A stretch of DNA of 19,286 nucleotides, taken from NCBI GenBank assembly GCA_015484935.1, contig WFUQ01000165.1:1-19286 (forward strand), in the 5' to 3' direction. Position 1 is the stretch's first letter. Each line of letters starts with the position of its first letter. A program made the position numbers and the translations under genes. Below, piece by piece: positions 1 through 5,881 of the stretch. The notes beneath the pieces were generated by a model that was given only the letters and a program-made list of their open reading frames with translations, was not told where the DNA came from and searched no databases. The DNA is from Gammaproteobacteria bacterium. GTDB lineage: Bacteria > Pseudomonadota > Gammaproteobacteria > SZUA-229.

Positions 1-287
1 GTGCTGGCATCGGTCAAACCGTTCTCCCGTACGAAACGGGCAAAACAACGAGCACCATTGCCGCACTGCTCGACCTCACCGCCATCTGCGTTGAATATCC
101 TGTAGCGGAACGCTGCCTGTTCGCTGGTCGCTCGCTCAACCAGTAACAGCTGGTCACAACCGATACCGAAGTGACGATCCGCCAATGCCCTAATCTGCTC
201 TGTACTCAACTCGACCTGCTGGTTGATCGCATCGATCACGATGAAATCGTTGCCTGTGCCGTGCATCTTTGTAAATTTTAGTGTCAT
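1..287 (-). CDS. dapF: Diaminopimelate epimerase, N-terminal part (cut by window edge)
   Basis: Diaminopimelate epimerase interconverts LL- and meso-diaminopimelate in the cytoplasm, for lysine and peptidoglycan synthesis. The reverse strand from 287 to the window edge gives 95 residues. It starts [15 protein letters not shown], the typical DapF N-terminus, and reaches the first catalytic cysteine (Cys75) in the EQCGNGARC motif. The second catalytic cysteine lies outside the window. The ATG at 287 is chosen because the family begins a few residues before KMHG.GNDF. No Shine-Dalgarno sequence precedes it, and a promoter candidate places the transcription start at about the A of this ATG. In many gammaproteobacteria dapF follows lysA directly; here about 2.6 kb of other genes separate them. 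Confidence 0.96.
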   Translation of the reverse strand, partial: MTLKFTKMHGTGNDFIVIDAINQQVELSTEQIRALADRHFGIGCDQLLLVERATSEQAAFRYRIFNADGGEVEQCGNGARCFARFVRENGLTDAS

Positions 288-293
288 CGCTGA

Positions 294-323
294 AGCATAC
301 AGAGTGCCATACGGTTTTGACAA
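294..323 (-). promoter_or_regulatory. Candidate sigma-70 promoter of dapF
   Basis: On the minus strand TTGTCA (323-318), an 18-nt spacer and TATGCT (299-294) form a reasonable -35/-10 pair. The expected start, about seven bases past the -10, is the A of the dapF ATG at 287. dapF needs its own promoter because the next gene upstream points the other way. Seen by eye only. Confidence 0.45.
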
Positions 324-388
324 TGATTTCTCTCGTCCGCTCTGCTCTTTATCCTGACGGGCTGACTTACCGCTACATAGAGTCACAT

Positions 389-417
389 TTGCATGTTTGT
401 GTCGAGCCGACTACTAT
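389..417 (+). promoter_or_regulatory. Candidate promoter of the peroxiredoxin-like gene
   Basis: TTGCAT (389-394), a 17-nt spacer and TACTAT (412-417) give a plausible but imperfect sigma-70 promoter. The predicted start falls near 424, inside the palindrome at 416-437, so a protein bound there would block it. Confidence 0.4.
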
Positions 418-437
418 TAGTCATCTGACTGACTAAT
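416..437. promoter_or_regulatory. Palindromic operator candidate, ATTAGTCA-N6-TGACTAAT
   Basis: A perfect 8-bp inverted repeat (416-423 and 430-437) with a 6-nt spacer overlaps the -10 and start region of the peroxiredoxin-like gene. A second, interlaced inverted repeat, CTGAC-N8-GTCAG, spans 425-442. Size and position fit a dimeric repressor of the TetR or MarR kind, but no regulator gene is present in the window, so the factor is unknown. Confidence 0.55.
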
Positions 438-472
438 GTCAGCTTACAGCCAACCAATAACAGGGGAACAAA

Positions 473-1129
473 ATGAGCCAAAAAGAAACTCTCGCCCAGG
501 CCATCCATGCACTACAGGAGCAGATGCTACCCACGCTACCGGAAGCGACGCTTAACGTTCTGCTCGGCAGCATCCAGCAACAGGTCGATTCCGGTCAGGC
601 TGAAACCGCTCTCAATCAGGGCGACCGTTGTCCTGACTTCAGCCTGCCTGCTGCGAACGGTGAGATGGTGTCTGTCAGCGAAAAACTGAAATCGGGTCCT
701 TTGGTAATCAGCTTCTATCGCGGTGCCTGGTGCCCCTATTGCAACCTCGAAATACGAGCACTGGCCACGCATATCGACCAGATCCGCCAACTCGGTGCGG
801 ATCTGGTCGCAATCTCGCCACAGGTGGTGGATAAGTCCGATCAGCAGAGTCGGTCTCTCGATCTCTCTTTCGACGTGCTCAGTGATGTCGGGAACAAGGT
901 CGCCCGTGAGTTCGGTCTATGTTTTTCGCTGTCGGATGAGGTGCGGCCAGTCTATGATGCCTTCGAGTTTGATCTTCCCGGGCACAATGGTGATGAGAAC
1001 TACGAGCTTCCGATACCCGCGACGTATATCATCGACCGACAGGGGAGTATCAGGCATGCCTTCGTCGATGCTGATTACACCCGGCGGATGGAGCCTGCCG
1101 ATATCATCGAGCAACTTCGTCAGCTTTAA
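473..1129 (+). CDS. Peroxiredoxin-like protein (AhpC/TSA fold)
   Basis: A 218-residue thioredoxin-fold protein of the peroxiredoxin-like AhpC/TSA group, expected to reduce peroxides or act as a thiol oxidoreductase in the cytoplasm. There is no signal peptide. An N-terminal helical extension of about 50 residues precedes the domain, as is common in this group. The active site is the CPYC motif (Cys87, Cys90) in the context FYRGAWCPYC, after an RCPDFSLP strand. Near the end PATYIIDRQGSIR matches the conserved Pro-containing strand of AhpC/TSA proteins. AGGGG lies about six bases before the ATG and supports this start. It is a lone gene, divergent from dapF, with an operator-like palindrome over its promoter and a strong terminator after it. 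The physiological substrate is not known. Confidence 0.88.
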   Translation: MSQKETLAQAIHALQEQMLPTLPEATLNVLLGSIQQQVDSGQAETALNQGDRCPDFSLPAANGEMVSVSEKLKSGPLVISFYRGAWCPYCNLEIRALATHIDQIRQLGADLVAISPQVVDKSDQQSRSLDLSFDVLSDVGNKVAREFGLCFSLSDEVRPVYDAFEFDLPGHNGDENYELPIPATYIIDRQGSIRHAFVDADYTRRMEPADIIEQLRQL

Positions 1130-1160
1130 ACACGACTGTACAACGAATCTTTCGCACAAA

Positions 1161-1192
1161 TAACAAGGCCGCTCGATCGAGCGGCCTTGTTA
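1161..1192. terminator. Perfect 32-bp palindrome, bidirectional terminator
   Basis: Two 16-bp halves, TAACAAGGCCGCTCGA and its exact reverse complement, abut with no spacer. The GC-rich core GGCCGCTCGA is flanked by A/T-rich arms, so either strand gives a stable hairpin followed by a U-rich tail. It lies between two convergent genes, ending at 1129 (plus) and 1213 (minus). Confidence 0.88.
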
Positions 1193-1212
1193 ACTTCGAG
1201 GACGATATCGTC

Positions 1213-1869
1213 TTATTTGCCTTTGACTGTACTCAGACCGAGGATTTCCCAGTCCTGCATACCGCCACGATACCATTTGATCTTGTCAGCGGGATAACCC
1301 AGCTTCAACAGGTTTTTGATATTGTTCGGTGACTGCCCACACCACATACCGTTACAGAACATGACCAGCGTCTTGGCATTGCTGTAGTCAAAACTATTAT
1401 CATCTTTTTCTTTGGCACCGAACTGATCTTCCATTATCTCGGCGATGGAGATCGGGTCTGCACCTTTGGCGGGATTCAGCTTGGTCCAGGGGATATTGAT
1501 GGAACCGGCGATGGTGCCTTTCTTCACCCAGTCCGGTGTGCGTGAATCGATGACCAGGATGCTGTCGTCGCTCTCTTTCTTCTGCAGATAGTCCAGCATC
1601 TCCACTTCACCGATAGTCTCGACTCCCGGTGCCAGACTGATTGGCTGGATGCAGAACGGAGGGCAGGGACGTGATGTTTTGGAGAAGGCTTTCTTGACCT
1701 TGTTCTTGTTGTCCTGATTACGTTTGATGGTGGTTTTGACACCGTTGTGGGTGACCGTCACTTCCATCAACTTTTTAGTGATACCGACAGGTCTGTCAGC
1801 AGATGCGCTGGCTGAAAACAACAGGCTTGCGGTTATCGCACATGTTGCAATAAATTTGTTTCTCATCAT
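1213..1869 (-). CDS. Periplasmic rhodanese-domain protein with CPPFC and CNGMWC motifs
   Basis: A 218-residue exported protein. The first of two adjacent ATGs (1869) is preferred because GAGGAG lies seven bases upstream; the open frame extends 32 residues further but without a ribosome site. Residues 1-24 look like a Sec signal peptide ending SASA. A lysine-rich linker follows, then Cys69 and Cys73 in CPPFC. A rhodanese domain occupies roughly 85-215, with VIDSRTPDW, GTIAGSINIPW, the catalytic loop FCNGMWCGQS (Cys172, Cys177) and the YRGGMQDW end motif. The active loop differs from the classic CRxGxR form. Rhodaneses carry sulfane sulfur as a persulfide on the loop cysteine; the extra cysteines suggest disulfide or persulfide relay, which is inference. 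The gene follows the small secreted protein at 1999-2181 on the same strand. Confidence 0.87.
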   Translation of the reverse strand: MMRNKFIATCAITASLLFSASASADRPVGITKKLMEVTVTHNGVKTTIKRNQDNKNKVKKAFSKTSRPCPPFCIQPISLAPGVETIGEVEMLDYLQKKESDDSILVIDSRTPDWVKKGTIAGSINIPWTKLNPAKGADPISIAEIMEDQFGAKEKDDNSFDYSNAKTLVMFCNGMWCGQSPNNIKNLLKLGYPADKIKWYRGGMQDWEILGLSTVKGK

Positions 1870-1998
1870 GGATAGACTCCTCGTCTTGATTGGGGTTTTG
1901 CTTTTCTTGTGTACAGAGGCGGGGTTGAATATCGGCCCTGGTATCTGTTTTCGGGTATCTGTCACTGTAAGACAGTATCGACCAGATTGGATATAAAT
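1870..1998. other. 129-bp gap with short repeats between small secreted protein and rhodanese genes
   Basis: The gap holds a 9-bp direct repeat, GGTATCTGT (1940-1948 and 1954-1962), followed by a 13-bp inverted repeat, ACTGT-AAG-ACAGT (1964-1976). On the coding (minus) strand both lie upstream of the rhodanese ribosome site. They could be a binding site or a processing hairpin. No function is demonstrated. Confidence 0.3.
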
Positions 1999-2181
1999 TT
2001 AATCACACTCCGGTTCGGCTTCTTCTTCCGTCTCTTTTTCACCATCGGTCGCCGTATTGTCGCCGTCTTCTGCTTGAACAACACAGGCACGTTGGTCATT
2101 GACCGGTGTTATCGATGCACTCGCATCCAGCTGATATGTCATCGAAAACATGACCATCAGCATTGTAATCAGTCGGCTCAT
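1999..2181 (-). CDS. Small secreted acidic protein with two cysteines, unknown function
   Basis: A 60-residue protein. GGAG lies eight bases before the ATG, which supports a real gene. Residues 1-22 are a hydrophobic, methionine-rich signal peptide ending about LDASA. The mature part is short and highly acidic, with a run of Glu and Asp from about residue 46 and no hydrophobic core. It has two cysteines, Cys33 (RACVVQAE) and Cys59 in the C-terminal PECD. It is on the same strand as, and upstream of, the periplasmic rhodanese with its paired cysteines, so a joint periplasmic thiol or metal role is possible. I do not recognise a named family. Length and composition leave function open. Confidence 0.7.
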   Translation of the reverse strand: MSRLITMLMVMFSMTYQLDASASITPVNDQRACVVQAEDGDNTATDGEKETEEEAEPECD

Positions 2182-2246
2182 TGATTTACTCCAGAATTAT
2201 TACACCACACTCTCACATGAATGTAGCAGAGGCCGCCATCATTGAG

Positions 2247-2275
2247 GATATTCAGGTGAAGAAAATATGTGTCAA
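2247..2275 (-). promoter_or_regulatory. Weak promoter candidate for the small secreted protein / rhodanese pair
   Basis: A consensus -35 TTGACA (2275-2270, minus) lies at the very end of the oxygenase gene; with a 17-nt spacer the -10 would be AATATC, which is poor. The -35 is half of a small palindrome, TGTCAA-T-TTGACA (2270-2282), that could also bind a regulator. Confidence 0.3.
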
Positions 2276-2901
2276 TTTGACAATCTGAACGATTGTCTAC
2301 GTGTAGGGCTTTCGCCGAAATCCAGAGAGAGAAAACAGGCCAGCGTCTTGCGTTTACCCTTGGTCAACGGTGTGACCTCGTGTGGTATCTCGCAGTTATT
2401 CACCAATACACTACGTGCCACGGGATGAAAATGCTGTGCGCCCTGTTCGGGATGATAGGTGACAAATTCGCCCCCCTGATAACGCTCATCGAAGTGGAAA
2501 ACCACCGTGGCGATATAATCCGGGTTGCTGTCCTGGTCTTTATGCAGACCGATATAGTCACCGGGCAATAACATGTTTGCCTGACACCGGCGCAGACACA
2601 GCACATCGGTACCGGTGAACGTGCTGTAGAACTTCAGCATCTTCTCGCTCAGTACGATCTGTTTTACCTTGTCCGTCAGCGCATTCAGATCGACCGGCCT
2701 CTCGACATCGTTGACGAACCGGGCGACATATACCGAGTGATCTTCACTGGCATCACCACTGACCACATGGTCATAGCTGACTTCATCCAGCAGGCTTTCC
2801 AGAATATCCCATTCTGATTCCTGTAGCGGCAGCTGTTCCTGTGCGTACAACAAGGTGCCCGCCTGTGTCAGATCCTGTCGTGTCTGTGCTGAAGGCATCA
2901 T
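2272..2901 (-). CDS. 2-oxoglutarate/Fe(II)-dependent oxygenase (prolyl-hydroxylase-like fold)
   Basis: A 209-residue cytoplasmic protein of the 2OG-Fe(II) oxygenase superfamily, which uses 2-oxoglutarate and O2 to hydroxylate a substrate. The iron triad is visible: His120 and Asp122 in GLHKDQD and His174 in IPHEV. Arg184, in KGKRKTL, sits where the 2-oxoglutarate carboxylate is bound. The strand VFHFDERYQGGEF between them is typical of the prolyl 4-hydroxylase-like group. Its ATG overlaps the lysA stop codon (ATGA, 4 bp), so it is probably translated by coupling with lysA. The substrate cannot be read from sequence; free lysine, a lysine-derived metabolite or a protein side chain are all possible. 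The first of two tandem ATGs is used because it makes the overlap. Confidence 0.86.
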   Translation of the reverse strand: MMPSAQTRQDLTQAGTLLYAQEQLPLQESEWDILESLLDEVSYDHVVSGDASEDHSVYVARFVNDVERPVDLNALTDKVKQIVLSEKMLKFYSTFTGTDVLCLRRCQANMLLPGDYIGLHKDQDSNPDYIATVVFHFDERYQGGEFVTYHPEQGAQHFHPVARSVLVNNCEIPHEVTPLTKGKRKTLACFLSLDFGESPTRRQSFRLSN

Positions 2902-4148
2902 CGATCGAGAATCCGCTCGCCCTGTAACAGGTCCTCGATGGTTTCACGCTCACGTACGACCGTCGCCTGGCTGCCATCGACCATGATCTCTGCCACACGC
3001 GGCCGGCTGTTGTAGTTCGAACTCATACCGAAACCATACGCCCCCGCTGAACGCACCGCCAGTATGTCGCCCTGCGCGAGATCTAGCTGGCGATCTTTGC
3101 CGAGGAAATCACCAGTCTCACAGACCGGTCCGACGACATCGTAAACCCGCGCTTGCTTATCCGCTTTTTTGATCACCGGAACGATCTCCTGCCACGCGGA
3201 ATATAATGCCGGCCGCAACAGATCATTCATCGCCGCATCGACGATGGCGAAATTTTTATGTTCGCTGTGTTTCAGGTACAACACTTCGGTCAGCAGGATG
3301 CCGGCATTACCCGCTATCGACCGGCCCGGCTCGATCATGACTTCCAGTCCACGACCTTGCAGGCGTTGTGATAATGCAGCCGCCAGATCGGAGGGTTGCG
3401 GTGGCTGTTCATCGCGATAGGTGATACCGAGACCACCGCCCAGATCGATATGCTGTAATTCGATACCGGCCTCGGCCAGGCGGTCGATCAATGCCAGCAC
3501 CCTGTCCAGCGCATCGACGAAAGGCGTGACATCGGTCAACTGTGAGCCGATATGGCAATCGATACCGACGACCTTCAGCGCAGGCTGAGCGGCGGCATGC
3601 TGATAGACCGAAAGGGCATCTTCGATGGTGATACCGAATTTGTTATCTTTCAGGCCAGTCGAGATATACGGATGCGTTTTCGCATCCACATCCGGATTAA
3701 CCCGGACAGAGACCGGTGCGATGGTATCGTTCGCCTGCGCGACCTCGGCTATCACTTCCAGCTCGGCGACCGATTCGACGTTGAAACAGCGGATACCTGC
3801 CTGTAGCGCCCGTTCTATCTCGTCACGTCGTTTACCCACGCCGGAAAAAACCACTTTGCTCGCTTCACCGCCGGCACGTAAAACCCGTTCCAGTTCACCG
3901 ACCGATACGATATCGAAGCCCGAACCAAGTTTTGCCAGCACATTTAATACTGCCAGATTGGAGTTGGCCTTGACTGCGTAACATACCAGATGTGCATGTT
4001 CACCGAGCGCATCATCATATGCCTGCCAGTGTCGTTCCAGCGTGGCACGGGAATAGACATAACAGGGTGTACCCCATTGCGCGATCTGTGCACTGATATC
4101 AACATCTTCAGCCCACAGACGACCTTCTCTGTATTCAAAATAATCCAT
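2898..4148 (-). CDS. lysA: Diaminopimelate decarboxylase
   Basis: A PLP enzyme that decarboxylates meso-diaminopimelate to L-lysine, the last step of the pathway. The protein has 416 residues when started at the ATG at 4148 (MDYFEYREGRLWAED). The frame stays open to an upstream ATG at 4181, but the later start overlaps the lptM stop by one base (TGATG) and matches the family's usual N-terminus. The PLP lysine is Lys60 in YAVKANSN. HIGSQ, the glycine-rich DLGGGLGI, EPGRSI and the catalytic-cysteine motif GPVCETGD follow in the usual order. It is the middle gene of a tightly overlapping minus-strand unit, lptM-lysA-2OG oxygenase. Confidence 0.97.
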   Translation of the reverse strand: MDYFEYREGRLWAEDVDISAQIAQWGTPCYVYSRATLERHWQAYDDALGEHAHLVCYAVKANSNLAVLNVLAKLGSGFDIVSVGELERVLRAGGEASKVVFSGVGKRRDEIERALQAGIRCFNVESVAELEVIAEVAQANDTIAPVSVRVNPDVDAKTHPYISTGLKDNKFGITIEDALSVYQHAAAQPALKVVGIDCHIGSQLTDVTPFVDALDRVLALIDRLAEAGIELQHIDLGGGLGITYRDEQPPQPSDLAAALSQRLQGRGLEVMIEPGRSIAGNAGILLTEVLYLKHSEHKNFAIVDAAMNDLLRPALYSAWQEIVPVIKKADKQARVYDVVGPVCETGDFLGKDRQLDLAQGDILAVRSAGAYGFGMSSNYNSRPRVAEIMVDGSQATVVRERETIEDLLQGERILDR

Positions 4149-4300
4149 CAGACTCGCTCGCCTTGCTGTCCTCTTGCGCAAGCCAGCACGATTTCTGAAC
4201 CGGTCCTGCTGCTTGTGGTGTCGTCGGGCAGGTATAGATCACCTGTTTTGCCACAGGCAGACAGGCTGAAAACCATCATGATGAGTAATGTTCTAAACAT
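4148..4300 (-). CDS. lptM: LptM/YifL-type small lipoprotein
   Basis: A 50-residue gene found by translating the strand upstream of lysA. It begins MFRTLLIMMVFSLSACGKTG. Residues 1-15 are a lipoprotein signal peptide with lipobox LSAC (Cys16). The following CGKTGDLYLP matches the conserved CGxxGPLYLP signature of the LptM (YifL/LppL) family, with Asp in place of Pro. In E. coli LptM helps mature the LPS translocon LptD in the outer membrane. Its position directly before lysA, with a one-base stop/start overlap, is the usual gammaproteobacterial arrangement. The C-terminal tail after about residue 28 is short and not conserved in kind. Confidence 0.86.
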   Translation of the reverse strand: MFRTLLIMMVFSLSACGKTGDLYLPDDTTSSRTGSEIVLACARGQQGERV

Positions 4301-4314
4301 ATTGGATACACGGA

Positions 4315-4343
4315 TATAATTAGACCGGAATTATTGCAATAAT
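4315..4343 (+). promoter_or_regulatory. Perfect -10 box plus 14-bp palindrome in the lptM/carboxylesterase divergent gap
   Basis: TATAAT (4315-4320, plus) is a perfect -10 box, but no good -35 lies upstream of it. The predicted start, near 4327, is followed at once by the perfect palindrome ATTATTGCAATAAT (4330-4343). The palindrome could serve as an operator for the carboxylesterase gene and possibly for lptM-lysA on the other strand. Confidence 0.38.
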
Positions 4344-4377
4344 CCCACCCCACGAAAACACTTTATTACAACTATTT

Positions 4378-5043
4378 ATGAATACCCTGCCTTATGCTGA
4401 TGATGTCATCGTCGAAACCGGCGATTCCCCCGATGCCTGTGTGATCTGGTTACATGGTCTGGGTGCCGATGGTAATGATTTCCTACCTGTCATCCCGCAG
4501 CTCGGTCTGCCCGACTCTATGGCGATACGATTTATTTTCCCCAATGCACCCGTACGACCCATCACCATCAATCAGGGTTATAAGATGCCCGGTTGGTACG
4601 ATATCACCAGTTTGGCGATCGCAGACCGGCAGGATGCGCCCGGCATCGAAGCGTCCAGTCAGCGTATCCAGCACATGATCGACCAGCAACAGGAGCAGGG
4701 TATCCCGCTTGACCGTATCGTGATCGCCGGCTTTTCGCAGGGCGGCGCGGTGGCACTACATGTTGCGCTGAATTATGCCCGACCGCTCGCCGGTGTGATG
4801 GCGCTTTCTACCTATCTGCCTGCTTGCTCCGATGTTGAACATAGCGAGAATAGATCGGTACCGGTCTTCATGGCACACGGTAGCCAGGATGATGTGGTAC
4901 TGACCCGATATGGCGAAATGAGTGCAACGGCTCTGAAACAGCAGGGATTTGCCGTGGAATGGCATGAATATGCCATGCCACACAGTATCTGCCCTGAAGA
5001 GATCGCAGACATTAGCCGATGGTTGCAGACCTTGTTGCAGTAA
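4378..5043 (+). CDS. Carboxylesterase / acyl-protein-thioesterase-like alpha/beta hydrolase
   Basis: A 221-residue cytoplasmic serine hydrolase of the phospholipase/carboxylesterase family (the acyl-protein thioesterase 1 and bacterial EstB/YpfH type), which cleaves short acyl esters or thioesters. The oxyanion loop WLHGLGADGNDF is at 24-35. The nucleophile Ser120 is in GFSQGG, the acid is Asp171 in HGSQDDVV, and the base is His202 in MPHSI. FPNAPVRPIT and GWYDI are also hallmarks. Length equals that of the family. No clear Shine-Dalgarno precedes the ATG, yet the N-terminus aligns with the family. The natural substrate is unknown. Confidence 0.92.
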   Translation: MNTLPYADDVIVETGDSPDACVIWLHGLGADGNDFLPVIPQLGLPDSMAIRFIFPNAPVRPITINQGYKMPGWYDITSLAIADRQDAPGIEASSQRIQHMIDQQQEQGIPLDRIVIAGFSQGGAVALHVALNYARPLAGVMALSTYLPACSDVEHSENRSVPVFMAHGSQDDVVLTRYGEMSATALKQQGFAVEWHEYAMPHSICPEEIADISRWLQTLLQ

Positions 5044-5126
5044 AGATTTTCCAACCGTCGGTCGATATCACTTGTAGTCAACAGCATTTGTCGTGCTAAT
5101 ATCGAGTTACGCGATAGGGAAAGTGT

Positions 5127-5483
5127 ATGTCAACAACTGAACTCAAGCTCAGTACTGATTTGTCTCCTGCAGAACCTCTGTGGAAGCTGGCACCCACTCG
5201 TGACGAAGATGGTAAACCTCTCAGCGATTTTCTGATGATCATCCCCAAGCTCAAACACAAGCCGGAACATGTCATCAAACAGACTCTGGCCGAGATTGAC
5301 TGTGCACTCAGGCAGTTCAGTAATTTTGTGGTGTTCGCCAATATCGATATGAAACTCAACACGCTCTGGGTCTCGTTCAAGAACAAACCGGGCATGTATA
5401 TCGACATCGTCGCTGCCGTCAAACTCCGCGTACCCGAAGCACTGATCATCGGTGATATGGGTTCGCGTCTTAGCAACAAATAA
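5127..5483 (+). CDS. Conserved-looking hypothetical protein, 118 residues
   Basis: A small soluble protein with no signal peptide or membrane segment. TAGGGAAA ends about six bases before the ATG and supports it. The body from about residue 34 (DFLMIIPKLKHKP) alternates hydrophobic strands and helices: a helix at about 46-65, a strand FVVFANIDM at 68-75, a strand LNTLWVSFK at 78-85, then MYIDIVAAVKLRVPEALIIGD at 90-110. This resembles a compact alpha/beta fold. I do not recognise a function. It is followed after 17 bp by a histidine phosphotransfer protein on the same strand, so the two are probably co-transcribed. Confidence 0.75.
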   Translation: MSTTELKLSTDLSPAEPLWKLAPTRDEDGKPLSDFLMIIPKLKHKPEHVIKQTLAEIDCALRQFSNFVVFANIDMKLNTLWVSFKNKPGMYIDIVAAVKLRVPEALIIGDMGSRLSNK

Positions 5484-5500
5484 AAACACAGGTTCTAAGG

Positions 5501-5839
5501 ATGTCATCCGCTATGGATATGAATGCTTATGCTGAAATGAAATCCGTCATGGGCGACGTATTTCATGATGTGATCAACACGTTTCTCGAATTTATGCCCG
5601 GCCAGATACAAGCACTGGGTCTCGCGGTACAGGAAAACAATAACGATGAGATCTTTGCTATCGCTCATCGGATAAAAAGTTCCAGCGGCAGCATCGGTGC
5701 GCTCGGCCTGGCATCGCTGGCCGAACAGCTGGAGATGCAGGGCAAGAGCAAAATTAACGATGGCAATACCGACCTGTTCCAGCAACTGCAAGACAATTTC
5801 GATTCTGTCGTCAGTTTCCTGCAAGCCGAGCTGGCCTGA
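5501..5839 (+). CDS. Stand-alone histidine phosphotransfer (HPt) domain protein
   Basis: A 112-residue all-helical protein that is one HPt domain. It would relay a phosphoryl group between a hybrid kinase receiver and a response regulator. The phosphorylatable histidine is His56 in AHRIKSSSGSIGALGL, the family signature, followed by a long helix (LASLAEQLEMQGK) and a final helix at about 91-110. ACAGG eight bases upstream suits the ATG at 5501; an in-frame ATG at 5513 is possible too. No hybrid kinase is encoded nearby. The neighbouring AlgZ/AlgR pair does not normally need an HPt, so the partner is probably elsewhere. Confidence 0.88.
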   Translation: MSSAMDMNAYAEMKSVMGDVFHDVINTFLEFMPGQIQALGLAVQENNNDEIFAIAHRIKSSSGSIGALGLASLAEQLEMQGKSKINDGNTDLFQQLQDNFDSVVSFLQAELA

Positions 5840-5843
5840 TTTT

Positions 5844-5876
5844 TCGACTGTCGATATGCTCGTCTAGACCGAGCAT
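5844..5876. terminator. Paired hairpins between convergent HPt and argH genes
   Basis: Two inverted repeats lie in the 42-bp gap: TCGAC-T-GTCGA (5844-5854) and ATGCTCG-N7-CGAGCAT (5856-5876). They could end transcription from both sides, but neither strand shows a good U-tract, so termination would be weak or factor-assisted. Confidence 0.4.
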
Positions 5877-5881
5877 GTGCC

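Noticed and set aside
723..1163. A 146-codon plus-strand frame overlapping the peroxiredoxin gene
   Set aside because: Same-strand out-of-frame overlap with a clear AhpC/TSA gene; Ser/Arg-rich translation without motifs.
1870..1965. N-terminal 32-residue extension of the rhodanese
   Set aside because: It would bury the signal peptide behind a polar stretch, while a strong GAGGAG lies just before the internal ATG at 1869.
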